Part shown: piece after piece, positions 30,053 to 38,996 of the stretch
How the letters are laid out: every line of letters begins with the position of its first letter
Numbering within the stretch: the first letter of the stretch is position 1
NCBI RefSeq assembly: GCF_001187725.1
Contig: NZ_LGIQ01000009.1
Coordinates: forward strand, 151,493 to 215,492
DNA: 64,000 bases
Origin: Brevibacillus reuszeri
GTDB taxonomy: Bacteria; Bacillota; Bacilli; Brevibacillales; Brevibacillaceae
Direction: 5' to 3'
Translations under genes and position numbers: made by a program
Notes under the pieces: generated by a model
Seen by the model: the letters and a program-made list of their open reading frames with translations, nothing else
Database searches by the model: none
What the model was told of the DNA's origin: nothing

Positions 30053-30940
30053 ATGGAGCAGCATGTGAAGGAACGAATTCGGAAGCAGTATGGCAATCTA
30101 ACCGCCAGCCAAAAAATCATATCCAAAATCGCGATTGAAAAGCCTGGCTTACTCGCGATCCATACAGCCAAGAAAATCGCGGAGCTGACGAATACGAGCG
30201 AGGCTACTGTTATCCGTTTCTGTTACGCTCTTGGGTATTCCGGGTACACCGAGCTTCAGGATGAAATCAAAAAATCTCTTGTGATAGGAGAGCAAAAAAA
30301 AGGGCCATTTCAAAAATACCGCGATTCTGAAGACGCACTGAGCCGCGACAATTTCGCCCATCAGGTGATTGAAACCGATATCGCCTACCTGCAGCAAAGC
30401 TTGCAACAAATTGACTACCGCCTCCTGCAGCAAGCCATCGATCATATTATTCGAGCAAACCGCATCGTGGTTGTCGGCTTCCGCTGGTGTCATATTCCTG
30501 CCAAATGGTTGTTCTCCTCGTTGAATGCGATCAAGGGCAATACGCATTTATACATCGGAGCAGTAGACAATGCCGACTATTTTCTCACAGAGAGAGATCA
30601 GGAATGGCTCGTCATTGCGATCTCTTTCCCGCGGCACCCGAGTGAAACAGTGGCACTGGTCCATTCTGCCAAGGAGCTGGGAGCCAAAATCCTGGCGATT
30701 ACGGAGGGAGAGCTGTCACCGATCAGCCAAGCAGCCGACTTGCTGTTGAAAATCACGACCCCGCAGCCTGTTGCAACAAGTGGCATGCCGACGCTCTTTT
30801 CCATCCTCAATGTTCTGATCAAAGGAGTAATGGTTCACGATTCGGAAAACGTGCAAAAACGATTGCAGCACTACGACGAAATCAGCTCCAAGCTGTATTC
30901 CTTCGTCGGTGATGAGGAAGATGATTATTCGATCTTTTGA
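30053..30940 (+). CDS. RpiR/MurR-family transcriptional regulator with SIS domain
   Basis: A 295-residue regulator: an N-terminal HTH_6 domain (about 1-77, N-L-T-A-S-Q-K-I-I-S-K-I-A and S-E-A-T-V-I-R-F-C) and a SIS sugar-phosphate domain (about 130-260, N-R-I-V-V-V-G-F-R and E-W-L-V-I-A-I-S-F-P-R). ATG 30053 follows AAAGGAG by 8 bases; the longer frame covers the promoter. It heads a co-oriented set with a CapA-like protein, a serine hydrolase and an MFS carrier that it probably regulates. The ligand is likely a phosphorylated sugar or amino-sugar metabolite, by family only. Confidence 0.92.
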   Translation: MEQHVKERIRKQYGNLTASQKIISKIAIEKPGLLAIHTAKKIAELTNTSEATVIRFCYALGYSGYTELQDEIKKSLVIGEQKKGPFQKYRDSEDALSRDNFAHQVIETDIAYLQQSLQQIDYRLLQQAIDHIIRANRIVVVGFRWCHIPAKWLFSSLNAIKGNTHLYIGAVDNADYFLTERDQEWLVIAISFPRHPSETVALVHSAKELGAKILAITEGELSPISQAADLLLKITTPQPVATSGMPTLFSILNVLIKGVMVHDSENVQKRLQHYDEISSKLYSFVGDEEDDYSIF

Positions 30941-30985
30941 TGTTACACGCCAATAATTCTAGCCCATAAGGAGGAGCACTCAAAA

Positions 30986-32284
30986 ATGACGAAACCGATT
31001 CTTTTTGCCGCAACGGGTGACAGCTTTATTACGCGCAATCTGCCTTACAAGGACCAGGCATTTCATGAAGTGTCCCGCTTGCTGCATCGCGCAGATGTAC
31101 GAATCGCCAATCTGGAAACAACCGTTCATGAAAATGAAGGCTATCCGAGTGCTCAAAGTGGTGGTACTTGGGCGATGTCGCCGCCATCGGTTCTCCAGGT
31201 TATGAAGGATTACGGCTTTAACCTGATCGGCTGGGCTAACAATCATACGCTTGATTATCTGTATGGTGGGTTAGAGGCGACCGAACGAAATCTGAATGGA
31301 TACGGCTTTGTTCACGCGGGAGCCGGCAAGAATCTTGCCGAAGCAAGTGCCCCGCGGTATCTGGAATGTGAATCGGCCAGAGTAGCTCTGATCGCTGCCA
31401 CCTCTACCTTCCATCCATGGTGGGCTGCAGGTGAACAACGACCGGATAGTATCGGCAGGCCTGGGATCAACCCCATGCGTTATATCATGACTCACCATGT
31501 GAAGGAGGAGAAGCTCAGACAGCTTCAAGCGATTTCAGAGTCTACCGACATCAATGCCTTCAACAAGCTGCTCATCGAGGAAGGCTTCATGAATGATTCT
31601 GGAACAGATGTCTTTCTGTTTGGAAGCTCTCGCTTCGTGGTAAGTGACGAGGAAGGAACAAGCACACAACCACATCCGCGAGACTTACAGCGAATCGTTA
31701 GAAAAATCGAAGAAGCCAAACAGCGAGCAGACTATGTGATTATGAGCATTCATGCGCATGAGATGGCGGGCGATGCCAAGGAAGTGCCGGCTGATTTCCT
31801 GCCGACTTTTGCAAAAGCCTGCATTGATGCTGGTGCACACGCTGTCGTGGGACACGGACCGCATCTGTTGCGTGGTATCGAAATTTACAAGAACAGGCCA
31901 ATTTTTTATAGCCTGGGAGACTTTATTTTTCAAACGGAAGCCGTGACAAGTCAACCAGCCGATTTTTATGAGCATTACGGCTTGGATCATACGCATAATG
32001 TGGCCGACGCCTTGAATGCCATGAGTGCAAATTACACCAGAGGATTATGCGTCCATCGGGAAGTTTGGGAATCTGTCATTCCGCTGTGGAAAATGAAGGA
32101 CGGAGAACTGGTCGAGATCGAGCTGCACCCGATTGAACTTGGCTTCGAGCTGCCTGTACATCGGATGGGGTGGCCCAGCATCAGTTCCGATACACTCATT
32201 TTAGAAAACCTTCAGGCATTAAGTGCGCCATATGGTACTGAAATCCAAATCGAAGGAGGGATCGGTCGGGTCATTTTAGGATAA
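30986..32284 (+). CDS. CapA-family (poly-gamma-glutamate biosynthesis-type) metallophosphatase-fold protein
   Basis: A 432-residue protein with the calcineurin-like CapA fold: A-A-T-G-D-S-F near residue 10, N-L-E-T-T-V near 40, W-A-N-N-H-T near 84, then V-I-M-S-I-H-A-H-E near 253, and G-H-G-P-H-L-L-R-G-I-E-I near 290, the metal-ligand series of the family. No signal peptide or N-terminal membrane helix is present, unlike CapA anchored in the capsule synthase, so this is a cytoplasmic relative. AAGGAGGAGCACTC precedes the ATG. It sits between rpiR and a serine hydrolase in a likely catabolic operon. Confidence 0.88.
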   Translation: MTKPILFAATGDSFITRNLPYKDQAFHEVSRLLHRADVRIANLETTVHENEGYPSAQSGGTWAMSPPSVLQVMKDYGFNLIGWANNHTLDYLYGGLEATERNLNGYGFVHAGAGKNLAEASAPRYLECESARVALIAATSTFHPWWAAGEQRPDSIGRPGINPMRYIMTHHVKEEKLRQLQAISESTDINAFNKLLIEEGFMNDSGTDVFLFGSSRFVVSDEEGTSTQPHPRDLQRIVRKIEEAKQRADYVIMSIHAHEMAGDAKEVPADFLPTFAKACIDAGAHAVVGHGPHLLRGIEIYKNRPIFYSLGDFIFQTEAVTSQPADFYEHYGLDHTHNVADALNAMSANYTRGLCVHREVWESVIPLWKMKDGELVEIELHPIELGFELPVHRMGWPSISSDTLILENLQALSAPYGTEIQIEGGIGRVILG

Positions 32285-32310
32285 AGATACGAAAAAAAGG
32301 GGGGAGAGAA

Positions 32311-33783
32311 TTGTCAAAGCTGCTAGATCATGAGGTTGTGGAAAAATGGATGGAGGACGTAGACGACAAAAGAAAAGCATGGCATGTGCCGGGCTGTGCA
32401 ATGGCTGTCATCCAAGACACGGAAGTCATCTTTTCCAAGGGCTTTGGACACCTCCAGCTAGGATCAGAAGAGCAGGTCTCACGACAGACGCTTTTTCCCA
32501 TTGCCTCAGCCACCAAGCCTTTTACCGCACTTGGTCTGGCTATGCTGGTTGAGGATGGCTTGCTGGACTGGGACACCCCGCTTCAGACGTATTGGCCAGA
32601 GTTTCGCCTTTATGATGCGATCGCCACCAACCGCACTACCGTTCGTGATTTGCTATGCCATCGTACAGGGCTGCCACGTCACGATCTCGTGTGGTACCAG
32701 ACTCCATTTGCGCGAGCTGAACTCATGGAGAGGCTGCGCTACCTGGAGCCCACCAAAGATTTTCGAGCTGCGTATCAATATCAGAATCTGATGTATACAG
32801 CTGCTGGTTTTGTCATCGAGAAAATAAGTAGCCTTACGTGGGAGCAATTCACCAGGGAAAGAATCCTGGATCGACTTGGGATGGAGAGTACACGGTTTTC
32901 TTTGGCAGACGCTCAACAGGTCGAGGAAGTGGCTCGTCCGTATATGAGCATAGGAAACCAAGTGGTAGAAGTACCATACTTGAACAACGAAGTAATCGGT
33001 CCAGCTGGTTCGATGATTTCATCGCTTGAGGATATGACCAAATGGCTGAAATACCAGTTACATTCGCAGGCAGACTTGCATGGACAGCTTCTGCCCTCGC
33101 GCAGGCACGCAGAGCTGCGTACACCTCATATGTTCAGTGGTTCCAGATCAGTTCCATACCCAGAAATTCCGATCACGGGTGTAGGACTCGGATGGTTCAT
33201 CCAAATCTATCGCGGGGAAAAGATGGTCTATCATGCGGGTAATATACAAGGCTTTTCCTCGCTCGTCAGTTTTATTCCAGAGAGAAATTGTGCAGTTGTC
33301 GTGCTTAGTCAAGTAGACAATTCCCGCTTGCCGGCTGTTCTTACCTATGAAGCATACGATCGACTCCTAGGCGGAAAACAGGCTGATTGGCATAACCGGT
33401 TGAAAAAGGAAGCAGAAATCGAAGAAGAGCAGCAACGAAAGAATGCGGAATCGCTCAGACCTGTGAGATCGATGAGCGAAAACCAACCAGTGGATAAACC
33501 GCGGCAAGTATTGCCCGTATCGCTTGTTGGCACCTATCATCATTTGGGGTATGGACAGATTATCGTAATGGAGGAAGCAGGTACTCTGTGCATGAGATAC
33601 CATGACATGCACTTTTCCTTGGAGCTTATTGGTGAAAATCAAATTGTGGCATCGTATCTGGAAACGTATCGTTTCATGATTCCGATTACCTTTCACACAG
33701 ATCCTACAGGAGCAATCGTCAGCTTGTCTGCGAAAATGGAGCCGTCCATTGGCGCGAATGAGATCATGTTTACCCGAATCTGA
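32311..33783 (+). CDS. Serine hydrolase, class C beta-lactamase/DD-peptidase fold
   Basis: A 490-residue protein starting at TTG (GGGGGGAG upstream). The penicilloyl-serine-transferase fold spans 10-360: S-A-T-K near residue 65-68 gives the catalytic Ser and Lys, Y-Q-N near 157 the second motif, and H-A-G near 308 replaces K-T-G, as in esterase and D-aminopeptidase relatives. Residues 385-490 form a C-terminal beta domain of the type found after such hydrolases. No signal peptide, so the substrate is intracellular, perhaps a D-amino-acid peptide or ester imported by the neighbouring MFS carrier. Confidence 0.9.
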   Translation: MSKLLDHEVVEKWMEDVDDKRKAWHVPGCAMAVIQDTEVIFSKGFGHLQLGSEEQVSRQTLFPIASATKPFTALGLAMLVEDGLLDWDTPLQTYWPEFRLYDAIATNRTTVRDLLCHRTGLPRHDLVWYQTPFARAELMERLRYLEPTKDFRAAYQYQNLMYTAAGFVIEKISSLTWEQFTRERILDRLGMESTRFSLADAQQVEEVARPYMSIGNQVVEVPYLNNEVIGPAGSMISSLEDMTKWLKYQLHSQADLHGQLLPSRRHAELRTPHMFSGSRSVPYPEIPITGVGLGWFIQIYRGEKMVYHAGNIQGFSSLVSFIPERNCAVVVLSQVDNSRLPAVLTYEAYDRLLGGKQADWHNRLKKEAEIEEEQQRKNAESLRPVRSMSENQPVDKPRQVLPVSLVGTYHHLGYGQIIVMEEAGTLCMRYHDMHFSLELIGENQIVASYLETYRFMIPITFHTDPTGAIVSLSAKMEPSIGANEIMFTRI

Positions 33784-33815
33784 TTGATATTTTGTGAACG
33801 AATGGAGTGATTCCC

Positions 33816-35075
33816 ATGATGGCCAGAATTACGATGATCATGCTATTTGTGCTTTACATGATTAATTACGCGGATAAAACCATTGCAGGCTATTCGGCTG
33901 TACCGATTATGGAGGAATTTTCTCTCTCGCAAAAGGAGTGGGGGCTGGTCGGAAGCAGCTTTTTCTGGTTCTTCTCAATCGCCGGAATCCTGGGAGCTGC
34001 CTTGTCTGACCGTATTGGCACGAAAAAAATGCTCGCGATTATGGCGATTTCCTGGACGGTCATCCAGTTTGGTGCTTATGCGATTGCGGGCTTGCCGATG
34101 CTCGTAGTGGCAAGGGTGCTGCTTGGGATTGGAGAAGGCCCCTTCTGGGCGACGGTTGTCAGTCACTTAAACAAATGGTTTCCAGAAGAAAAGCGCGGTC
34201 TGGTTTATTCAACCGTAAACTTTGGAGCTTTCGTCGGAGCTGTTGCCTCTGCACCCCTACTCGTTTCCATGATCGATTCAAACGGCTGGAGATTTGCTTG
34301 GGCATTCATGGGGGCGCTCAGCTTAGTCTGGTTAATCATCTGGCTTTTTATCGGCAAGGAAAGACCTCAAATTAGTGTAAATCCTACGAAAATGGACACG
34401 TCATCTCTACCAAAAGCGAAATGGTCCGATATTTCCGGCGTCCTGCTTTCATCTACTTTTATTCTCAGCTTTCTCATTTATTTCGCTCAAATTTGGGGAA
34501 CGACCTTTGCAGCTGTGTGGGAGCCAGTCTATCTTGTCAAGGTCTTTGAACTTTCGAATCAGCAAATGGCTTATGCGATCGCAGGTACAGGTTTATTGGC
34601 AGGCTTGATGACGATTTTGATTTCCTGGATGGGCGATCGTCTCTATAAAAAGCATCGTAGCTACCGCAAGTCGTATGTGTTTATCGGAGGAACCTCCATT
34701 ATTTTGGGAGGAATATGCTTCTTCGCTGTACCGTTCCTGCAATCGACCGCCCTTGTTTTGATTGCTCTTTGTCTGGGAAAAGGATTTGCTTTCTCAGTTG
34801 GTACAGCCGCATCTGTTATTGTCAGCAGCCTCTTGCCTGAGCGAACAGGCTTACTCGTGGGTGTCCTGTCCAGTCTCGTAACGTTGGCAGGAATCATTTC
34901 GCCGCTCGTCACAGGCTCGATTGTCCAAGCAGCAGGTAATGTCGGTGCAGGCTTTGGGAATGCCATGATCGTCAACGCGCTGTTGTTTGTCGTCTGCGGT
35001 GCATTATTCCTAATGTTTGCAAAGCGCAATGAACAAAAGAATGAGCTCAATCCGCCCATGACAAATGCCTCTTAA
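33816..35075 (+). CDS. MFS transporter, anion:cation symporter-like
   Basis: About 419 residues with 12 predicted membrane helices. The N-terminal N-Y-A-D-K-T-I-A-G-Y and the loop 2-3 motif L-S-D-R-I-G-T-K-K and the R-V-L-L-G-I-G-E-G-P-F-W segment are typical of the ACS/hexuronate branch of the MFS. ATG 33816 follows GGAG by 8 bases. It is the last gene of the rpiR set and is presumably the uptake system for the compound processed by the CapA-like protein and serine hydrolase. Substrate unknown. Confidence 0.9.
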   Translation: MMARITMIMLFVLYMINYADKTIAGYSAVPIMEEFSLSQKEWGLVGSSFFWFFSIAGILGAALSDRIGTKKMLAIMAISWTVIQFGAYAIAGLPMLVVARVLLGIGEGPFWATVVSHLNKWFPEEKRGLVYSTVNFGAFVGAVASAPLLVSMIDSNGWRFAWAFMGALSLVWLIIWLFIGKERPQISVNPTKMDTSSLPKAKWSDISGVLLSSTFILSFLIYFAQIWGTTFAAVWEPVYLVKVFELSNQQMAYAIAGTGLLAGLMTILISWMGDRLYKKHRSYRKSYVFIGGTSIILGGICFFAVPFLQSTALVLIALCLGKGFAFSVGTAASVIVSSLLPERTGLLVGVLSSLVTLAGIISPLVTGSIVQAAGNVGAGFGNAMIVNALLFVVCGALFLMFAKRNEQKNELNPPMTNAS

Positions 35076-35165
35076 CAAAATTTTACAAATTCCTTCTTTT
35101 TGGAAAGAAATGCTTTATACTGATTATTTCCAATGTTACAATTTTCAAAAGGGGGTAGATGTGTG

Positions 35166-36662
35166 ATGTATCATTTAGATGAGAATTTAAAGCAGAGCGC
35201 TCAAAACTTCCCAGACCATACAGCCTACATATTTTTGGGGGAGAGCACAACGTATGCAGAGCTGGAGCAGCAGGTTGATTATTTGGCTGCAGGACTTGCC
35301 AAACGCGGTATAGGAAAAGGTGACTCTGTCGCTTTGATGTTGGATAACCGCCCGCACTTTGTAAGCGCTTACTACGCTATTCTTCGAGTGGGAGCGGCTG
35401 TCGTCCCGATGAATCCCATCTACACACCTAGAGAGATCAGCTTTATTTTGGCGAATAGCAAAGCAAAAGCAGTGATTGCCTTGGCTGCACTGGAACCAGT
35501 GGTGGCATCGGTTAAGGAAGGTCTGCAGGATTTAGAGCTGTTCATCTACACTGAACCGGTAGGTGATGAGCTGACGATCGATCAGATCATTCAGGAGCAG
35601 GAGGCGGACTTCGTAACACCAGAAATGAGTGAGGACGATCTCGCTGTCATCCTGTATACATCTGGTACTACCGGACAGCCAAAAGGAGCCATGCTCACTC
35701 ACCGTAACATGGCATCCAATGCCGAAGCGATGGGCATCCTTTTTGAGCTGACCCCACAGGATCGAATGGTCTCTGTCTTGCCGATGTTCCACGTGTTTTG
35801 CATGACCGTTTGTCTGAATGGCCCTGTCCGTTACGGGGCAACGATGTTGATTATCCCGAGATTTCACCCCGTTGAAGTCATTACGACTATTCGTGAACAA
35901 AAGGCGACCTGCTTTGCCGGAGTTCCTACGATGTACAACTACATGCTCCAGGTTCCTACGGCAACAAAAGAGGATCTCGCTTCGATCAGACTATGCTGCT
36001 CTGGTGGAGCTGCCATGCCCGTCGAGCTGTTGCACAAATTTGAAGCCAAGTATGAACGGATTATTTTGGAAGGGTACGGTCTGTCTGAAGCGGCGCCGGC
36101 TACCGCGTTCAATCCGCTGCGAGGGACACGCAAGCCCGGCTCGATCGGAGTCGATATCCCGGGAGTCATCAACAAGGTTGTTGACCCAGAAGGGAATGAA
36201 TTGCCTCGTGGAGATGTCGGCGAGCTCGTGGTCAAAGGTCCAAACGTTATGATTGGGTACCTCGGATTGCCGGAAGAGACGAATGCCGCACTCAAGGATG
36301 GCTGGCTCTATACCGGTGATTTGGCACGGATGGATGAAGAGGGTTACTTTTATATTGTCGACCGGAAAAAGGATATGATATTGGTTGATGGCTACAACGT
36401 CTACCCGCGAGAGGTAGAGGAGGTGCTCTATCAGCATCCGGCGATTATCGAAGCAGCTGTGATTGGCATACCAGATGAAGTGCATGGTGAAGCTGTCAAA
36501 GCATTCGTGGCGCTCAAGGAAGTCGCAGTTTCCAACGAAGAAATCGTAACCTTTTGCCAGGACAAACTAGCAAAATACAAAGTACCGAGACAGATAGAAA
36601 TCGTAACAGAGCTACCCAAAAACAGTACAGGAAAAATTTTGCGCCGTTCCCTGCGAAAGTAA
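35166..36662 (+). CDS. Long-chain fatty acid--CoA ligase (AMP-binding family)
   Basis: A 498-residue adenylate-forming ligase: motif A5/P-loop Y-T-S-G-T-T-G-Q-P-K-G near 163-173, G-Y-G-L-S-E near 303, Y-T-G-D-L near 380, D-R-K-K-D-M-I near 400 and the final catalytic Lys in P-K-N-S-T-G-K-I-L-R-R. It activates a carboxylic acid to acyl-AMP and then acyl-CoA; the length and motifs fit LcfB-like medium or long chain ligases. GTG 35163/ATG 35166 follow AAAAGGGGG. It is monocistronic and ends in a strong terminator. Confidence 0.93.
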   Translation: MYHLDENLKQSAQNFPDHTAYIFLGESTTYAELEQQVDYLAAGLAKRGIGKGDSVALMLDNRPHFVSAYYAILRVGAAVVPMNPIYTPREISFILANSKAKAVIALAALEPVVASVKEGLQDLELFIYTEPVGDELTIDQIIQEQEADFVTPEMSEDDLAVILYTSGTTGQPKGAMLTHRNMASNAEAMGILFELTPQDRMVSVLPMFHVFCMTVCLNGPVRYGATMLIIPRFHPVEVITTIREQKATCFAGVPTMYNYMLQVPTATKEDLASIRLCCSGGAAMPVELLHKFEAKYERIILEGYGLSEAAPATAFNPLRGTRKPGSIGVDIPGVINKVVDPEGNELPRGDVGELVVKGPNVMIGYLGLPEETNAALKDGWLYTGDLARMDEEGYFYIVDRKKDMILVDGYNVYPREVEEVLYQHPAIIEAAVIGIPDEVHGEAVKAFVALKEVAVSNEEIVTFCQDKLAKYKVPRQIEIVTELPKNSTGKILRRSLRK

Positions 36663-36673
36663 GAAAGGTACGT

Positions 36674-36716
36674 GAAAACCAGTTTAAAACAGCCTGTTGT
36701 TTTAAACTGGTTTTCT
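36674..36716. terminator. Bidirectional terminator between convergent genes
   Basis: Perfect 18-bp stem beginning GAAAACCAGTTTAAAACA around a five-base loop, with A and T runs at the ends, so it can serve both the ligase and the minus-strand regulator. Confidence 0.9.
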
Positions 36717-36737
36717 TTGTGTAAAAGCACGCACAGT

Positions 36738-38870
36738 TTACTCCTCGCGCAGATGGCAAGCCAGCTGCACCTTCAGCAAATCGGCCGGATGGTGCAGATC
36801 AATCGCAAGCAATTCCTCAATCCGTTTTAATCGCTGATAGAGTGTATTTACATGGATGTGCAAATCTCGCGCTGCCTGCTGCGGGGACTGATTGCACTTC
36901 ATATACGTCAAGAGCGTGTTTTCCAGCTCCTGAAATTTATCCTGACCCTCCCATAGTGGGGCAAAGACATCATGGATAAAGGCATCAATATCCTCCCGAG
37001 ATTGATTCAGCATCAAGCGATTGACCCCGAGATCGCTATACCTCACAACACCAGATCGACCGCGATTCGCCAAATAATGGGCTGCTTTTTTCGCTTCCTC
37101 AAAGCTCTTTCCGATCTGCTCCAAATCAGTGACAACGCTTCCGGCTCCAATTGACAGCGATATTTCTTTTTCCAGCTCCCATTCTTGAACAGCATCCGAG
37201 AGTCGTTCGATCATCTCCTTTACCTCCAATGAATTGGAAGCGGTAAGGAGAATCGTGACGTGATTATGAAACCCGTAAGCAAGAACCTGGTTGTTGGCAA
37301 ACTCCCATTTCCAGCGCGTGACAAGTCGGTGAATGTTGGCTTCGAGCAGGGACAAGTCCTTGGAGGGGCTCAAATAAGCATAGACGACCAAAAAATCTCC
37401 ATGTGGCGGCAAGCCAAAGGCTCTGGCACGTTCCAGCATTTCACTCCCTTTACTGGCTATCAATTCTTGAAAAATGTCGTGGGTACGCTTGTACAGAACG
37501 GAGCTGAGCGATTGTTTTTTCACCAAATCAAGTGTCAGAACAGCACTTCCCTGCTCAATCGTCACACGCTCCAGCTCGGACAGATGACGATCCTTGATCA
37601 AAATGATCAAACAGCCGAGAAATACACTCCCATTTGTCAGCGGATATACGTAACAGAGCTGCCTTTTATTCTTATGGCCCGAAACCAACTGGATAGAGAC
37701 AGGCTGCCTTTTTCCAGCAAGTAATGTGGAAAGTTCATCCCAGCTAAACATGATCGAACTGTCCGCAGGATAATATCGCTGCTCCAGCCAGTCTGCAAAA
37801 AAGACTTGCTTGGCAGTCATTCTCCCGAGGGCTTTCACGATCGTTCCTGTGTCTTTATTTTGCAACGATAATTGCTTGATGGACTCGTGAATTTTGTTGC
37901 GCTTGACCAAATCATCATGCTTCATTCGCAGCTGTTCACTGATGGCCGCCATGTTTTGATAGGCTTGTCGTGACTCAGCGTATAGCCTCGCGTTTTGCAA
38001 GGCGATAGAGGTCTGATCAGCAAAGCCTTGGAGAAGGGCGAGATCGTAGCTTGAGAACACATTTTCCTGATGAAACTGATGCAGCACAAGCACACCGATT
38101 CGTTTTTGTTCCAGAGATATAGGCACGCACAAGAGACCGCTCAGGTTGTGAAGCGCTTTGGCATCATTCAGTGAGTGAAAGTTATCGTACGATAGATCCA
38201 TCATCGCCAGCGAAGTTTCAGGATTGGTTCGGTACATGCGTGGCTGTCCATCCTGAAAAACCTTTCCGGCAATCGATTCGCCACTGCGTAATTTGAAATT
38301 TTGATAGACGGTGTCGTGAAATCCGACGGTTGCCTTCGGAACGAGTCGATCAATCTCTTCATCATAGAGGTGTAACAACCCGGCATCAGCTGCTGGAATA
38401 ACGGCCAGCGCATTTCCGATAATTTCACGAATAATGCTCTCGACATCCAGCGTGGCAGAAATGGAATGAATCCCTTGCAGGAGCTTGGTCCATTCCTGAC
38501 TTTTCGTTTGGATCGTTTTTTCTGCTATAAATAATTGAAAAGCGAGCCAAAGAATCTCCCATTGCCAAGGTGTAAGCGATGGCTGTATGGACTCCGAATT
38601 TTCCAGCATGACCACAGCCTGTCCTTCTTCAGCAAAAAAGAAGCGCAAATAGTAGAGACCAGCTTGTTCATCCAAACGAAAACGATCTACGCCAGATGCA
38701 AAAGACACTTCATCAGGCTTTTGCATAATGAAATTCTCTGCCTCAGGATGTAAAGCGAAGAGAAAGTAGAGCTGAAGATGGCGATCACGAGAGCCTTGCA
38801 GCCAGATGGAAAAAGAGGTGTCAGCAAAGTATTGACGCAATTGGGATAACAGATAAGCAAAGGCTTTCAA
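36738..38870 (-). CDS. GAF-domain PucR-type transcriptional regulator
   Basis: A 710-residue regulator. Residues 1-120 are unassigned, 130-290 form a GAF sensor (D-A-G-L-L-H-L-Y-D, L-L-C-V-P-I-S, G-V-L-V-L-H-Q-F), a helical linker follows, 480-620 resemble the CdaR/GGDEF-like domain, and the end (about 650-705, A-A-R-D-L-H-I-H-V-N-T-L-Y-Q-R-L-K-R-I) is the PucR-type HTH. It starts at TTG 38870 behind a weak GGGAAGTG site. It is divergent from the aldehyde dehydrogenase/GarR-like pair and likely activates it in response to the pathway substrate. Confidence 0.88.
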   Translation of the reverse strand: MKAFAYLLSQLRQYFADTSFSIWLQGSRDRHLQLYFLFALHPEAENFIMQKPDEVSFASGVDRFRLDEQAGLYYLRFFFAEEGQAVVMLENSESIQPSLTPWQWEILWLAFQLFIAEKTIQTKSQEWTKLLQGIHSISATLDVESIIREIIGNALAVIPAADAGLLHLYDEEIDRLVPKATVGFHDTVYQNFKLRSGESIAGKVFQDGQPRMYRTNPETSLAMMDLSYDNFHSLNDAKALHNLSGLLCVPISLEQKRIGVLVLHQFHQENVFSSYDLALLQGFADQTSIALQNARLYAESRQAYQNMAAISEQLRMKHDDLVKRNKIHESIKQLSLQNKDTGTIVKALGRMTAKQVFFADWLEQRYYPADSSIMFSWDELSTLLAGKRQPVSIQLVSGHKNKRQLCYVYPLTNGSVFLGCLIILIKDRHLSELERVTIEQGSAVLTLDLVKKQSLSSVLYKRTHDIFQELIASKGSEMLERARAFGLPPHGDFLVVYAYLSPSKDLSLLEANIHRLVTRWKWEFANNQVLAYGFHNHVTILLTASNSLEVKEMIERLSDAVQEWELEKEISLSIGAGSVVTDLEQIGKSFEEAKKAAHYLANRGRSGVVRYSDLGVNRLMLNQSREDIDAFIHDVFAPLWEGQDKFQELENTLLTYMKCNQSPQQAARDLHIHVNTLYQRLKRIEELLAIDLHHPADLLKVQLACHLREE

Positions 38871-38918
38871 ATCACTTCCCGCCTTATAGAGAAATACACA
38901 TAAATAAAAGAATAACTA

Positions 38919-38932
38919 TGTGTGTACCCACA
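38919..38932 (+). promoter_or_regulatory. Inverted repeat in the regulator/ALDH divergent region
   Basis: TGTGTGTACCCACA, 12 of 14 bases symmetric, midway between the divergent genes; possible binding site of the PucR-type regulator. Confidence 0.4.
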
Positions 38933-38996
38933 TTGTATGAAGTATTTTGAATTTATACAATACTCTTATAAGAACAAAGAGTAGGTGGGGGATCAA

